This document shows positions 32,871-43,475 of a DNA stretch of 64,000 nucleotides, one piece after another. Each line of letters starts with the position of its first letter. Positions within the stretch are counted from its first letter, which is position 1. Origin of the DNA: Nothophaeocryptopus gaeumannii (Eukaryota; Ascomycota; Dothideomycetes; Mycosphaerellales; Mycosphaerellaceae); the NCBI GenBank assembly GCA_031771865.1, contig JASISA010000027.1, forward strand, positions 434,001-498,000, read 5' to 3'. The translations under genes and the position numbers were made by a program. The notes below the pieces were generated by a model. It ran no database searches. It had not been told where the DNA came from and saw nothing but the letters and a program-made list of their open reading frames with translations.

Positions 32871-33239
32871 ACACGTAACGACGACCGGAAGTAACTCCGT
32901 CCGCCGTCCCCCTCAACAGGGAGCCCCGTCGAGGCCGCCGTTCGCCGTCACCGCCTACTCCTGCTTCTGTCTACTCTCCGCCCCGTTCTATCTCTCCCCG
33001 CCCCTCGGAAAAAGGTACACGTCTAGTAACAGTCGCTACCAGACGTTAAGTACGCGCTTAGCCCGCCTACCGCTTACTACGACTCCCCGTCCCGTGATTC
33101 CTGGCTCCCGGATCAAGCGTTAACGTCCCGTATTCTACCTACCCGCCCGTTAAAGGCTCCTGTTCGCCCGATTCCTACACTCCCACCCCGGCAAATACGA
33201 ATCTCTGAAACTAATATCCGCCTGCCCGACCGATTCGAC

Positions 33240-36200
33240 CGTACCCGATCTCCGAAGGTTAGGTTCGAAATACCGCAGAAAGGAAATAACCGCCGACATG
33301 TCAAGGTTACCTCCTTATCGACACTGGATGTGAGAGTTACGGTGTAGCCGACATCCGTTGGGTTAAAGAACAAGGACTTCCGATATTCCGACTCCGAGAC
33401 CCGATTTCTTTAGTCCCCTTCGACGACTACGAAGGAGAGCGCTCGCAGACAATCCGCTACGCTACGCGGGTAAACCTACGGATAGGCGACCATGTCGAGG
33501 AAAACGTTGTCTTACCTATCGGAGAAGTAGGGGCCTACCCTATCCTTCTAGGGATGCCGTGGCTAGAACGCCATAATCCCTCTTGGAATTTCGAAAGAGG
33601 ACTACTATCCTTTACAAGCCAGTTCTGCCATTCTACGTGTAATATCCCGCAAGCCCCATGCCAAGTCCGCCTCTTTATGGAAAAGGTCCCCCGAGACTAC
33701 CCAAAGGTCGATATTTCAACTATCTCTTTTAATGCTCTCCGAGAATACGCCGCCCCGCGATACCGAGATAAGGGATACAAGATTCATGTTACTACTATCG
33801 AGGACCTCCAGACAATCCTCGACGCTGAAGAGGTCGCCGAAATCGACTCTCAATTACCCTCCTGTTTCTCAAAGTACCGAGAAGTGTTCTCGCCGAAGCT
33901 AGCTAATCAGTTACCGCCGCACCGTCCGTACGATCATAACATTAAGCTCTTACCGGGGAAAGAGCTACCATTTGGCCCGTTATATGCTATGTCCCGGGAC
34001 GAGCTCCAGGCTCTCCGCGAGTGGCTTCACGAGAACCTACGGAAGGGTTCATCCGGCCTAGCTCCTCGCCAGTCGCCTCCCTGTCTTGTTTGTAAAGAAA
34101 CCGGGAGGAGGCCTTCGACTTTGTATAGATTTCCGGAAGATAAATGAGATAACTGTTAAGGACAGGTACCCGCTACCCTTAGTTACCGAGACCTTGAACA
34201 ATCTTAACGGAATGAAGTATTTTTCGAAGATCGACATTATCTCTGCATTCAATAACGTCCGGATGAAGCCTGGACAGGAGTTCCTTACTGCCTTCCGTAC
34301 CCGTTTTGGCCTTTTCGAATCCCTTGTTATGCCGTTTGGACTTACTGGCGCTCCGGCTACCTTTCAGAGGTTTATTAATGACACGCTACGCGAGTTTCTC
34401 GATCAGTTCTGTACCGCCTACCTGGACGATATCCTGATTTATAGCAAGACCCGTGAAGAACACGAAGAACATGTAGCGAAGGTCCTCGAACGCCTTCAGA
34501 AGGCCGGACTCTACGCTAAAATGTCTAAGTGCGAGTTCTTTAAGTCTGAGACTAAATTCCTTGGCCTACTCGTAGGCGAGTCCGGTATACGAATGGATCC
34601 CGAAAAGATAGCTACGATCGAGAAGTGGCCTACACCGCAGAACGTTACAGACGTCCAGGCCTTCCTAGGGTTCGCAAACTTTTACCGTCGATTTATCCGG
34701 AAGATTCTCGATCGTCGCCTTACCGCTTACGGCTCTAACGAAGAAAGATATTGAGTTTAACTGGACACGAGCTTGTCAAGACGCCTTTGATCAGTTAAAG
34801 GCAGCCTTCAGGGAGGGCCCTATCCTAAGGCCCTTCGACTGGACTAAAGAAGTGATAGTTGAAACCGATGCTTCCGACTATGTCTCCGCTGGTGTATTAT
34901 CCCAATACGACGACGCTGGTATCCTCCGACCTGTAGCCTTCTATTCAGCAAAGCATTCGCCAGCAGAGTGTAACTACGAGATTTACGACAAGGAATTGTT
35001 AGCGATTATCCGCGCGTTCGAAGAGTGGCGTCCCGAATTAGAGGTTGTGAACACCCAATTCGAGTACTGTCTGATCACCGTAACCTGGAATATTTTACGA
35101 CGACGAAGCAGCTAAATCGCCGCCAGGCCCGATGGGCTGAGTTCCTTTCCCGCTTCCGCTTTACGATCGTTTACCGTCCGGGAAAACTAGGCCGAAAGCC
35201 GGACTCTCTGACCAGGAGGTCAGCTGACCTGCCTAAGGAGGGGATGAACGCTCACAGCATCAGAGTCAGATAGTATTAAAGCGTACGAACTTCGAAGAAC
35301 CTGAAAGGTACATTGCTAGGGCCCCCTGGAAGAGATATAGGAGTCCAAACCGGCGAGGAAATAGCGAAACCACGGAAGAAGGTCTCGTTCTCAGAGATTG
35401 TCCAAGTCTGCCTACTTCCTCTTGAAGAGCCTCGCCTATACGCCTTACCAGTACGAACAAGGAGTCAGAGACAAGGAAGCGAGAGAATTGAGTCCGAAGA
35501 AGTATCCCCGACGATTACGATGCCTACAGAGATTAGAGACTTAGTCGACCGAGGCTACCAAAGGGACGAAACGTTACTTCGGATTATCGAAGCTAAACGA
35601 CAGCAGAAGCCGAGATACCCTGGGATTCAGTTAGCCCAATGTGAACTACGGGGTGAACCGAACCAGTACCTATTCTACCGCAACCGATTATATATTCCTG
35701 AGGACGAAGAGTTATACGACGCGATCGTACGCCTTTGTCACGATACTCCCGCTGCGGGCCACCCGGGTAGAGCCCGTACCTTCCAGTTAGTATCTCAGGA
35801 CTATTACTGGCCTGGAATGAGTTCCTATGTCCGACGCTGGGCACGTAATTGCCATACCTGCCTCAGGACGAAACCGAGTAATCAGAGGAAGAGTGGTCTC
35901 CTCCAGCCGCTTCCTCAGCCAGAACGGGCGTGGTCCGATATCTCGATGGACTTTATAACGTTCTTACCGCTTTCAGAAGGGTTCGACGCTATCTTAGTTG
36001 TCGCTGATCGTCTTACCAAGCTGAGACACTACGTTCCCTGTAACTCAACCGACGGTGCGGAAGATATAGCCCGACTTTATGTCCGAAACATTATCCGACT
36101 TCACGGCAATCCCGGACTATTGTCTCTGATCGAGATGCTAAGTTCCAGTCCGACTTCTGGCAGTCGCTAAGCCAGCAGCTTCAGGTTAAACTCCATCCGT

Positions 36201-37026
36201 CCACTGCCTACCATCCTCAGACGGACGGCCAAACGGAAAGACTCAACGCCGTACTAGAACAACACCTCCGTGCTTATGTCTCGTACCTTCAGGATGATTG
36301 GGTAGAATGGCTACCGCTAGCCGAATTCTCCGCTAACTCTGTCTTTTCAGAAACTACTGGACTATCCCCGTTCTACGCTACCTACGGGTTCCAGCCGTTA
36401 TTAGGAGTCGAGGTCCTAGACAATACCGTCCAGCCTACTAGCCGCGACGCCGAATGCTTTGCTAGCGATATGAAGCAGATTATCGATTACCTAAAAGCCG
36501 AGACTAGCCTCGCGCAGGCTAGGTATGAGGATACTGCGAACCGCACCCGTCAATCATCGTTTCAGTTCCGCGTAGGGCAGAAAGTCTGGCTAGACGCCCG
36601 GAATATAAAGACCCTTCGACCTAAGAAGAAGCTAGACTGGAAGAACCTCGGCCCTTTCACGATCCTCGAGGCCAACCCGTATACCTGCCGCCTTGAACTA
36701 CCAGACTCGATGCGAATCCACCCTGTTTTCAATAACGACCTCCTACTACCGGCCGCAGATGACCCTTACCCCTTCCAACATGTTGAGCCTCCGCCGCCAG
36801 TCGAAGTAGACGGCCTCGACGAGTGGGAAGTCGAAGAGATTCTAGACTCGAAGGTCGACCGCCGAGGAGAGGCGGTAAGCCTCGACTCCGCTACGTTGTT
36901 AAGTGGAAAGGATATGACGTACCGACGACCGAACCGGCCTACACGATTACTGAAGATGTCCCGCATATGGTTCGTACGTTCCATCGTCGCTACCCGACCA
37001 AACCGGCTCCCCGCCAGCTGCCCTAG
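33240..37026 (+). pseudogene. pol region: protease, RT, RNase H, integrase, chromodomain (frame broken)
   Basis: Protease active site LLIDTG near 33311-33328. RT block from about 34086 with LCIDFRKIN, the MPFGLTGAPATFQ motif and the catalytic YLDD at 34419-34430. RNase H begins VETDASDY near 34860. The integrase zinc finger (H...H...CHTC) spans about 35740-35865, then SMDFITFLP near 35945, the VSDRDAKF motif near 36120 and the PQTDGQTERLN block near 36215. A C-terminal chromodomain (EWEVEEILDSK...YVVKWKGYD) lies at about 36820-36925, which marks the chromovirus branch. Frame breaks fall near 34047, 34080, 34705, 35050, 36115 and 36870. Confidence 0.88.
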
Positions 37027-37250
37027 TCACGTGACTAGCCTTGACTACCTACCCGACCTATATGAACACCTGTTACCTGCCTAAAGGCCAAATGAATTCG
37101 AAGAACCATGGAGACCCACTGCTTCGGTAGTGGGAAACTGTTGCATTTTTTTATACTACACGGTAGTATCTGATGCCCAAGGAGGATGCGCGCTGCGCAG
37201 TCCTACTGCTTTTAAGCGTAGCCAGGAGGCTGACGCATAGGAGGGCGTAC

Positions 37251-37556
37251 TGTCACGGGCGTGGCCCGGTGACACCTGAACACCTGGATGCACGTGGTTT
37301 GGATGCTTGAAGCATCCGGATGAACTTCGGCCGAGCCTCGGGGCTCGACTAGCATCATGTGACAGAGCCACGTGACTCTGCCAAGACCCGGAGAAGAGTT
37401 TCTTCTCGACGCGCAAAGATCCGGTCTTCGACTCTTTGCGCTACGTCCTGTCAATAGGATTGACCTATATGGTTAATACAGTGTCTATCCAACCTGTCCG
37501 TAGCTCCCTGTACCGTTTGTGATTAGCAACCTACTTCCCGACTCCGGCCCGTGACA
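37251..37556 (+). repeat. 3' LTR of the gypsy element
   Basis: 306 bp, reading as identical to the 5' LTR. A short purine stretch (AGGAGGG) lies about ten bases upstream as a weak polypurine tract candidate. Confidence 0.95.
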
Positions 37557-37928
37557 CTAAACTACTAAATACTAATAGATCCTCTAATGCTATATACGAC
37601 TCTAGCTTAGTAGATAGGGCCTTATTATAACGTAGATATAGTAAATAATAATAATAATATTCTTATATTACTATACTATTCTATCTATAGATAAAACTTA
37701 CTAATAGGAACGAATTTAGGGAGGCGGCATTACTAAAACCTTAGAACATACGGAACCTATTAAGGCAATACACGTATCTAAAGCACGGCTATACGCCGCT
37801 ATTAGCGGGTACGCAGTTAGCGCTCGAAAATACTAATTCTTAGTATTAGAAGAAGAGAATTCTCTGCCAAGTATAGCTAGTACACAAGGCTGTGCTGCCT
37901 TAGGCATAGACAACGGACTAGAGCTATT

Positions 37929-38240
37929 TGTTACGGACCAAGTCGTGGAGTCATGACAGCCAACCAATCTGAGGCACAGCTGCAACGGGTGATCCCGTTA
38001 CAGATTGCTCTCAGTGCTCTCTATGCTCCCTCAGCAGAGCAACGGAGCAGACAGAGCAATACTAAGGAAGGCGAGTATATAGAGAACATTCCTTATCAGC
38101 TAGATAGGAGCTTCGTGCTCAACTCAATACTACTCTTCTGAGTAAAGGTTACACTTCTCAAGACTCTGATCACCGAGAGACATTCCGAGGTTCGACGCTT
38201 CTTAGGCCAATCCACGTGATCGAGGAGACGGTCCGTAACA
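37929..38240. mobile_element. Solo LTR, 312 bp
   Basis: Starts TGTTACGGACC and ends GGTCCGTAACA (11-bp inverted ends), flanked by CTATT on both sides (37924-37928 and 38241-38245). No internal element sequence, so this is a solo LTR left by recombination. Confidence 0.85.
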
Positions 38241-38524
38241 CTATTTTAAGAGGTTACTAAAGAAACTACTATAGGTAGAGAAACAGGGAGTATTAATCTA
38301 GCTTCCTACCTAACCTCCTAAGAGAAGGGGTATAGAGAGAAGAACGTAGTAGTAAACAAGAACTAGCAGGGTCCCCTCTTACCTTAGGAGGCCCTAAAAG
38401 AGATTTAGAATAAGGTAGCTAAACTAATGCATTAGAGTTAATACTCCTCCCTCTAACTAGAGAGGGTAATCCAGATAATTCTAGATATAATTTACTTAAC
38501 TGTAGCGCGGACTACGAAGCGTAC

Positions 38525-38855
38525 TGTTACGCACGGTATCTCGCTTGTCAGGTGACTCGCTTAATCACGTGGAATGGCTTCTTTGGAGAATGCGTCGGCA
38601 AGTGGAACGAAGTGAAGGAAGTCTTGGCTTATTCCAATCAGTGAGATTGTAACATGAGTTGAACACGATGATTGCTAGTCAACCATCGTTCCTAAATACA
38701 TAAGAGACTTTAGGTGATCAGTGTGATCAGACTGATCGCCTAGGGAGAGGTGATCATCCTGACCAGGGTGATCAGGAGGCTCTGCTCGGTCTCGTACCTT
38801 ACGATCAGTAACACGTGACCTCGCACTGGGCAAGGACCCAGCACGAACCGTAACA
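38525..38855 (+). mobile_element. Solo LTR, 331 bp
   Basis: Starts TGTTACGCACGG, ends CCGTAACA, and is flanked by CGTAC on both sides (38520-38524 and 38856-38860). The first 170 bp match, inverted, the LTR at 39210-39565; the second halves differ, with repeated TGATCAG motifs in this copy. Confidence 0.85.
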
Positions 38856-38860
38856 CGTAC

Positions 38861-39209
38861 TAACTAGGAAGCTACTCTAGAATCTATCTAACGGAGTATT
38901 ACATAGATTTAGAAGAAGATAGAGTAGAGTCTAGGACTAAAGACAACCTAGGCTATAGTCGCAGCCTAATAGCTAGCCTAGCTATCTAGTATTAAAGTAT
39001 AAAGAGCTGCGTGCTCCCTTAAGATTCACGTAGACAACGAAGCGACTAGGGCTAAGCTTAGGGATACTAAAGCTACCCGGATTGTTTCGCGTTTTACTAT
39101 AGAAGGAGGGAACTAGGCACATGTAGTCGCAGTTAAGAAGGTCCCCGATAGACTAGTTCTCACGACTACGGACCCTGCAGTAAGGAACCGAATAGCGGCA
39201 GATACCTAA
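38861..39209. other. TA-rich island interior
   Basis: 349 bp of TA-rich, partly decayed sequence between two LTRs. A short stretch near 39020-39110 reads as a possible reverse-transcriptase-era fragment, but no domain could be named. Confidence 0.3.
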
Positions 39210-39565
39210 TGTTACGGAAAGAGCCGTAGGAGGACCAGAGCCAACCAATCCACACGGCGCAGTCACACACCGGGCCGGCAGCGCCCGCTACGGGAATGCT
39301 CTCAAGCTGAGGAATGCTCTCTTGCTCTCAGGTGAGAGCATTTCCCAACATGAGAGCATGAGAGCATTCAGATTGGAAAGGACTCGCTGTGTATTTAGTC
39401 TCGATGATTGACTAGCAATCATCGTGTTCAACTCATGTTACAATCTCACTGATTGGAATAAGCCAAGACTTCCTTCACTTCGTTCCACTTGCCGACGCAT
39501 TCTCCAAAGAAGCCATTCCACGTGATTAAGCGAGTCACCTGACAAGCGAGATACCGTGCGTAACA
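39210..39565 (-). mobile_element. Solo LTR, 356 bp, inverted relative to the 38525 copy
   Basis: On the minus strand it begins TGTTACGCACGG and ends CCGTAACA. It contains a GAGAGCAT-rich inner section absent from the 38525 copy. The flanking pentamers (CCTAA, CTATT) do not match, so it is not a clean single insertion. Confidence 0.75.
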
Positions 39566-39619
39566 CTATTCTACGTAATTAAGCGAGTTACCTAATAAGC
39601 GAGATACTATATATAATAC
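39566..39619 (-). repeat. RIP-scarred partial copy of the adjacent LTR end
   Basis: 54 bp directly next to the intact LTR end and alignable without gaps to the last 54 bp of that LTR (39513 onward). Twelve positions differ, and every one is C-to-T or G-to-A, most in CA/TG context. This is the footprint of repeat-induced point mutation. Confidence 0.75.
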
Positions 39620-40089
39620 CTATCTAACTATACTAGATATAATCGCATTATATTATATATTCTCTATAGTATATTACGCTATATCTAGAGTAAGCGCTTA
39701 CTAGCTACTATATCGAGATATATAGTACGAATACCTAGGGATTTTCGATCTAGCCTAGCCTATAGGTATACTAGTAGTAGTAGTACTAATACTATATAGG
39801 CCTAGCGCTATTAAGTAAGTATTACTTTTAGAGGAGATATATAGTTACGATTAGAGCGTATATATGTAAGAAGGCACTAATATCGAATATTAGATTTAAG
39901 GTTAGGCTTAATCTTAAAGATTATAGCTACTATACTATCTTTAGTAACTATATACGAGGATTCGAGATTACGACGATATTAGTATTGATCTCGACTATAA
40001 TATTGGCACTAACCGAACGCGCAGGCCGATATTATGCACTACCTCAATATTGGCCGAGATTGGCGTTGAGATTGACCTTAATCTCGACA
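39620..40089. other. TA-rich island interior near the right TIR
   Basis: 470 bp dominated by TATA/CTA/TAG steps, consistent with RIP decay, merging into the subterminal repeats of the right TIR. Confidence 0.4.
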
Positions 40090-40478
40090 CAACCGAACGA
40101 GGCCTAAGTACCTGGCCCCTAGTGTTGTACTGCGAAGTTGCGGATTGGAGGATCCGGCTCTGCGGCCGCAATGCGGACGGCCGCTCCGTCGCCCGCAGAC
40201 GGCCTTTGCGGCACATACCTGCCCAAAGCAGTATCTACCTTGCATGAGGTACGCTTGGCTTTGGCTAGCAGGCTGATTGAAAAGCAGTCTGTTGCACGGT
40301 TTTGGAAAAGCTGAAGATTGCCCGACCTGCTTTCTGACATGCTGACAAACTTGAAGAAGAGGGCATGACATGGAGTAGACTGTATAAAAGACGGCAAAGA
40401 CAGTTGACTGGACTCGAAAGAGGCATCGCGACATCGAAGCGCTTGAGCAGTTGAATTGACCTAGTCTTAAACATTAAC

Positions 40479-41792
40479 ATGGCACCGATCAGAATTGCTC
40501 TCATTGGACTCTCGAAGTCCGCGAAGACTTCATGGGCAAGGTCAGTGTGATCCCAAAAGCAACGTCACATCTGAAGAGGCTGACTTGGGCCAGTGAGGGT
40601 CACCTTCCATACCTTTTATCTCCTCGTGGCCGAGAACGATTTGAAATCAAGGCTCTTCTCAATTCGAGCGTCGAAGCTGGTCGGCGGGCCATTGAGGGTT
40701 ATGGACTTCCGGCCGACACCAAAGCATATGCCTCTCCCGTGGAGCTGGCAGCCGATCCAGACATCGACCTCGTTGTTTGTACGACCAGAGTCGATGTACA
40801 CTATGACACTGTTAAGCCGAGCGTTCGGGCCGGCAAAGCGGTGTTTGTGGAATGGCCTTTGGCGGAGAATGCCGTTCGCGCTGGAGAGCTTGCAGACGTT
40901 GCCAAGCAGAGTGGTTCGAAGACGGTCGTCGGGTTGCAGGCTCGTGTGTCTCCAGTGATGTATAAGCTCAGGGAAATTCTCGCTAGTGGTAGGGTCGGAA
41001 AGGTTTTGAGCAGCTCGATACAGGCCTACTCGCCGTACTCTGGTCGCGACAAAATCTCCGAGGGTCTGGGCTATTTTCTCGACAAGAAGGTATGCGACTG
41101 CCAACGGATATTGTCGAGGATGAAAGCGCTGACGTTGAGCAGGTTGGCGGCAATCCCGTCACGATCTCCTTCGGCCACATGATCGATTATGTGCATTCAG
41201 TGCTCGGAGAGTCCCAGACCTCGCACACGCACACGCAAATTCAACGACGCTCCCAGACAATCGAGAACAGAGAGACCGGCGAGACCAAGCCTTGGACTTC
41301 CGATGTACCAGACTTGGTCAATGTTCATGGCGCATTGCTAGAGTCAGCACATGTTGCGCAGAATGCGAGCTTGGTAAGTCTTCCTGTGACCCTTGCGCTC
41401 GGGTCTGTCTCACGAGTCAATAGACCGTAGCCTTTCGCACTGGACCACCATTCCCTGGAACTTTACCTTTCGTTTGGACAATCAATTGCGAGAAGGGAGA
41501 AATCAGGGTCACAAGCGAAAGAGGTCCGTTCCTGCAATCAGAGTCCGTCAATCATCCGCTTCCAATCGAAATCCATAACTTTGCGTCAGACAAGGTTGAG
41601 AATGTGCCTTGGAGTTGGGAAGACTGGCAAGAGCCCTTGTTCGGTCGTGGCCGGAGTATTGCGAAACTGTACGATTTGTTCTACGAAGGTCGGCTTGCCG
41701 AAGAATCTTGCGCAGACTTTGCATCGGCTGTGTCACGGCATTGCCAGCTCGACGGGATCTTATACGGAGGACAAGGAGCAAGGTCTGTGTGA
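40479..41792 (+). CDS. Gfo/Idh/MocA-fold protein, Gal80-like
   Basis: Rossmann NAD(P)-binding protein related to the sugar-regulon repressor Gal80 and to sugar oxidoreductases. Four exons, 40479-40540, 40594-41089, 41143-41373 and 41424-41792 (introns 53, 53 and 50 nt, GT-AG with GCTGAC branch sites), give 385 aa. Seen: N-terminal strand IRIALIGLS followed by KSAKTSWA instead of a classic GxGxxG; DLVVCTTRVDVHYD; KAVFVEWPLAENA, where the catalytic Lys of the usual EKP motif is replaced by Trp; GLQARVSPVMYKLREIL. The Lys loss is shared with Gal80-type regulators and suggests binding rather than catalysis (inference). The transposon island ends 375 bp upstream. Confidence 0.88.
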
Positions 41793-42318
41793 GCGCAACG
41801 CTGGTCGAATACGGCTTGGCGTGTCTGCGGTCATCTGAGGTTCTGCCGGGAATCTGGGGATCTGAACGATGGACAAAGGGTATGTCAGAACTTATAAAAT
41901 GCTTCGATTGATGATGTCTCGAGTGCTCTCACGCATACTTTCAACGCCGCACTCTCGGCTTTTCCTTATTGTGGCTGTAGGAGGCGTTTAGTCAGAGTGT
42001 AGGAACAGCCTTGGGTCGTTACAAAGCTGCGACAACATGACCACTCTGACACATATACAGCGAATACAATCAGTTCGAAACTTCAAGAAGCCGTCAACGA
42101 ACTTTTCCGCTTCCGCGATAACGATCAACATATATTTTCATGCTATGTCGAACGGAACGTCGGGTATGCTGAATCAAAATTCGATTAGCCGGGCCCATCA
42201 ACCTGATTGACAGGGCTTTGGGCTTGGCATCTGAAACCATGCAAACTCTGAACTCTTTCCCCGACTTCATGTCAAAACATCCTTCAAACAAAGCCTTCGG
42301 TCACATCTCTAAGACACA
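41793..42318. other. Intergenic spacer
   Basis: 526 bp between two plus-strand genes: 3' UTR of the Gal80-like gene and promoter of the methyltransferase gene. Nothing else seen. Confidence 0.45.
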
Positions 42319-43475
42319 ATGCCAAGCCAGAAGTCAAAGGTAATACCCATACCGCATGACATAGTCTCATACTGACATCTGTGTAGAAGAGAAAGCTCGA
42401 CAATGGCAACGCCGCTCCCGATGCCGAACCAGACACCTCGAAGCCTTCGGCAGTCTTCAAGCCAGCAGGAGGTCGAACATATACACTCAGTATGGCGCTT
42501 CCAGGCAGTATAATCGCAAAGTATGGAGGGAAAATAGCCGCATCTCATTGTTTCATCTTCCGCGTTGACTGATCCCTTTACAGCGCCATGACACATGATC
42601 AAAAGACTTCTCTTGCTGGCCAAATCGCACGAGCTTGTGCTGTGTTCTGCGTTGACGAGGTCATCATCTTCGATGATGGGCAAGCCAACATTCGAGGTCC
42701 CGAGAAGGACGGCTATACTGCCTACGGAGACCCCAACTTCTTCTTGACACACATCCTCACTTACCTGGAGACGCCACCGAATCTTCGCAAAGCCTTGTTT
42801 CCAATGCATCCGGATCTTCGCACGGCAGGCGCACTTCCCAGCCTGGATATGCCTCATCATCTTCGTAGCGATGAGTGGTGCGAGTTCCGCGAAGGCATCA
42901 CAATTAGCTCTACAAAAGGACGATCAGCGCAAACTCTCGTTGACTGTGGCCTGGGGCAGAAAGTGTCCATACCGGTCGATATTGAGGCCAGCACGCGGGT
43001 GACCTTACAGCTTGATGATATCTTCCATGACGATTGCTCCGTCACTGGCAATGCAGTCTCGCCGGAGACACCTCGAGAACAAGCTGGATATTACTGGGGT
43101 TATAGCGTCCGACAAGCAGCCTCCCTCGGAACGGTCTTCACCGAATGCCCTTTTGATGGTGGTTACGACGTGAGTGTTGGGACCAGTGAGCGAGGGAAAC
43201 CTATCGGCTCCATCGTGGACCGCAGTAATTCAGCATACGTGGAGCCGACGTGGAATCATATGCTTGTGGTATTCGGAGGTGTATCTGGGCTTGAGGCTGC
43301 ATTGAGAGCCGACCATGAGCTGCAATCTGCCGGAGTCAGCAAAGCAGAGGAACTGTTTGATTGCTGGATAAATTTGGTGCCAGGGCAGGGGAGTCGAACC
43401 ATCAGGACAGAAGAAGCTCTCTGGATAGGGTTGACAAGGTTGCGACAATTGGTTGAGATCAGGAGAGTCGGGTGA
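42319..43475 (+). CDS. SPOUT-class RNA methyltransferase (SPOUT1/C9orf114 family)
   Basis: Three exons, 42319-42339, 42387-42520 and 42584-43475 (introns 47 and 63 nt; phases 0 and 2), giving 348 aa. A basic N-terminus (KSKKRKLDNG) resembles a nuclear signal. Seen: LSMALPGSIIANAMTHDQKT then LAGQIARACAVFCVDEVIIFD, the family's entry strand and helix; DPNFFLTHILTYLETPPNLRKALFP; PHHLRSDEWCEFREG; then an OB-like insert and the C-terminal knot region with VVFGGVSGLEAAL and LVPGQGSRTIRTEEALWIGL, the cofactor-binding loops. Human SPOUT1 methylates RNA and locates to spindle poles; the fungal target is not known. The boundaries are secure; the exact substrate is not. Confidence 0.9.

Larger units (their letters stand above)
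31428..37556 (+). mobile_element. Ty3/gypsy (chromovirus-type) LTR retrotransposon
   Basis: 6129 bp with 306-bp LTRs that read as identical, bounded by a 5-bp duplication CTAAA (31423-31427 and 37557-37561). Domain order is gag, zinc knuckle, aspartic protease, reverse transcriptase, RNase H, integrase and chromodomain, which is Ty3/gypsy order. The identical LTRs and balanced base composition, unlike the TA-rich flanks, mean a recent insertion that escaped RIP. The coding part nevertheless has about ten frame breaks, nearly all explained by one missing base each, so this copy cannot make Gag-Pol as read. Confidence 0.95.
31208..40104. mobile_element. PIF/Harbinger-like TIR element hosting a nested transposon island
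   Basis: The ends are a perfect 15-bp inverted repeat, GGCCTCGTTCGGTTG (31208-31222) and its reverse complement (40090-40104), flanked on both sides by TAA (31205-31207 and 40105-40107), the 3-bp TTA/TAA duplication typical of PIF/Harbinger. A 14-bp subterminal motif ATTATAGTCGAGAT occurs at 31241-31254 and inverted at 39988-40001, and further GTTCGGTT copies lie inside both ends. After removing nested LTR insertions about 1.6 kb remains, AT-rich and without an open frame, so it is non-autonomous or decayed by RIP. No transposase was recognised. Confidence 0.75.

Noticed and set aside
38525..38855. Repeated TGATCAG motifs as a CRISPR-like or operator array
   Set aside because: Irregular spacing and they sit inside a solo LTR with target duplications; a eukaryotic retroelement explains them.
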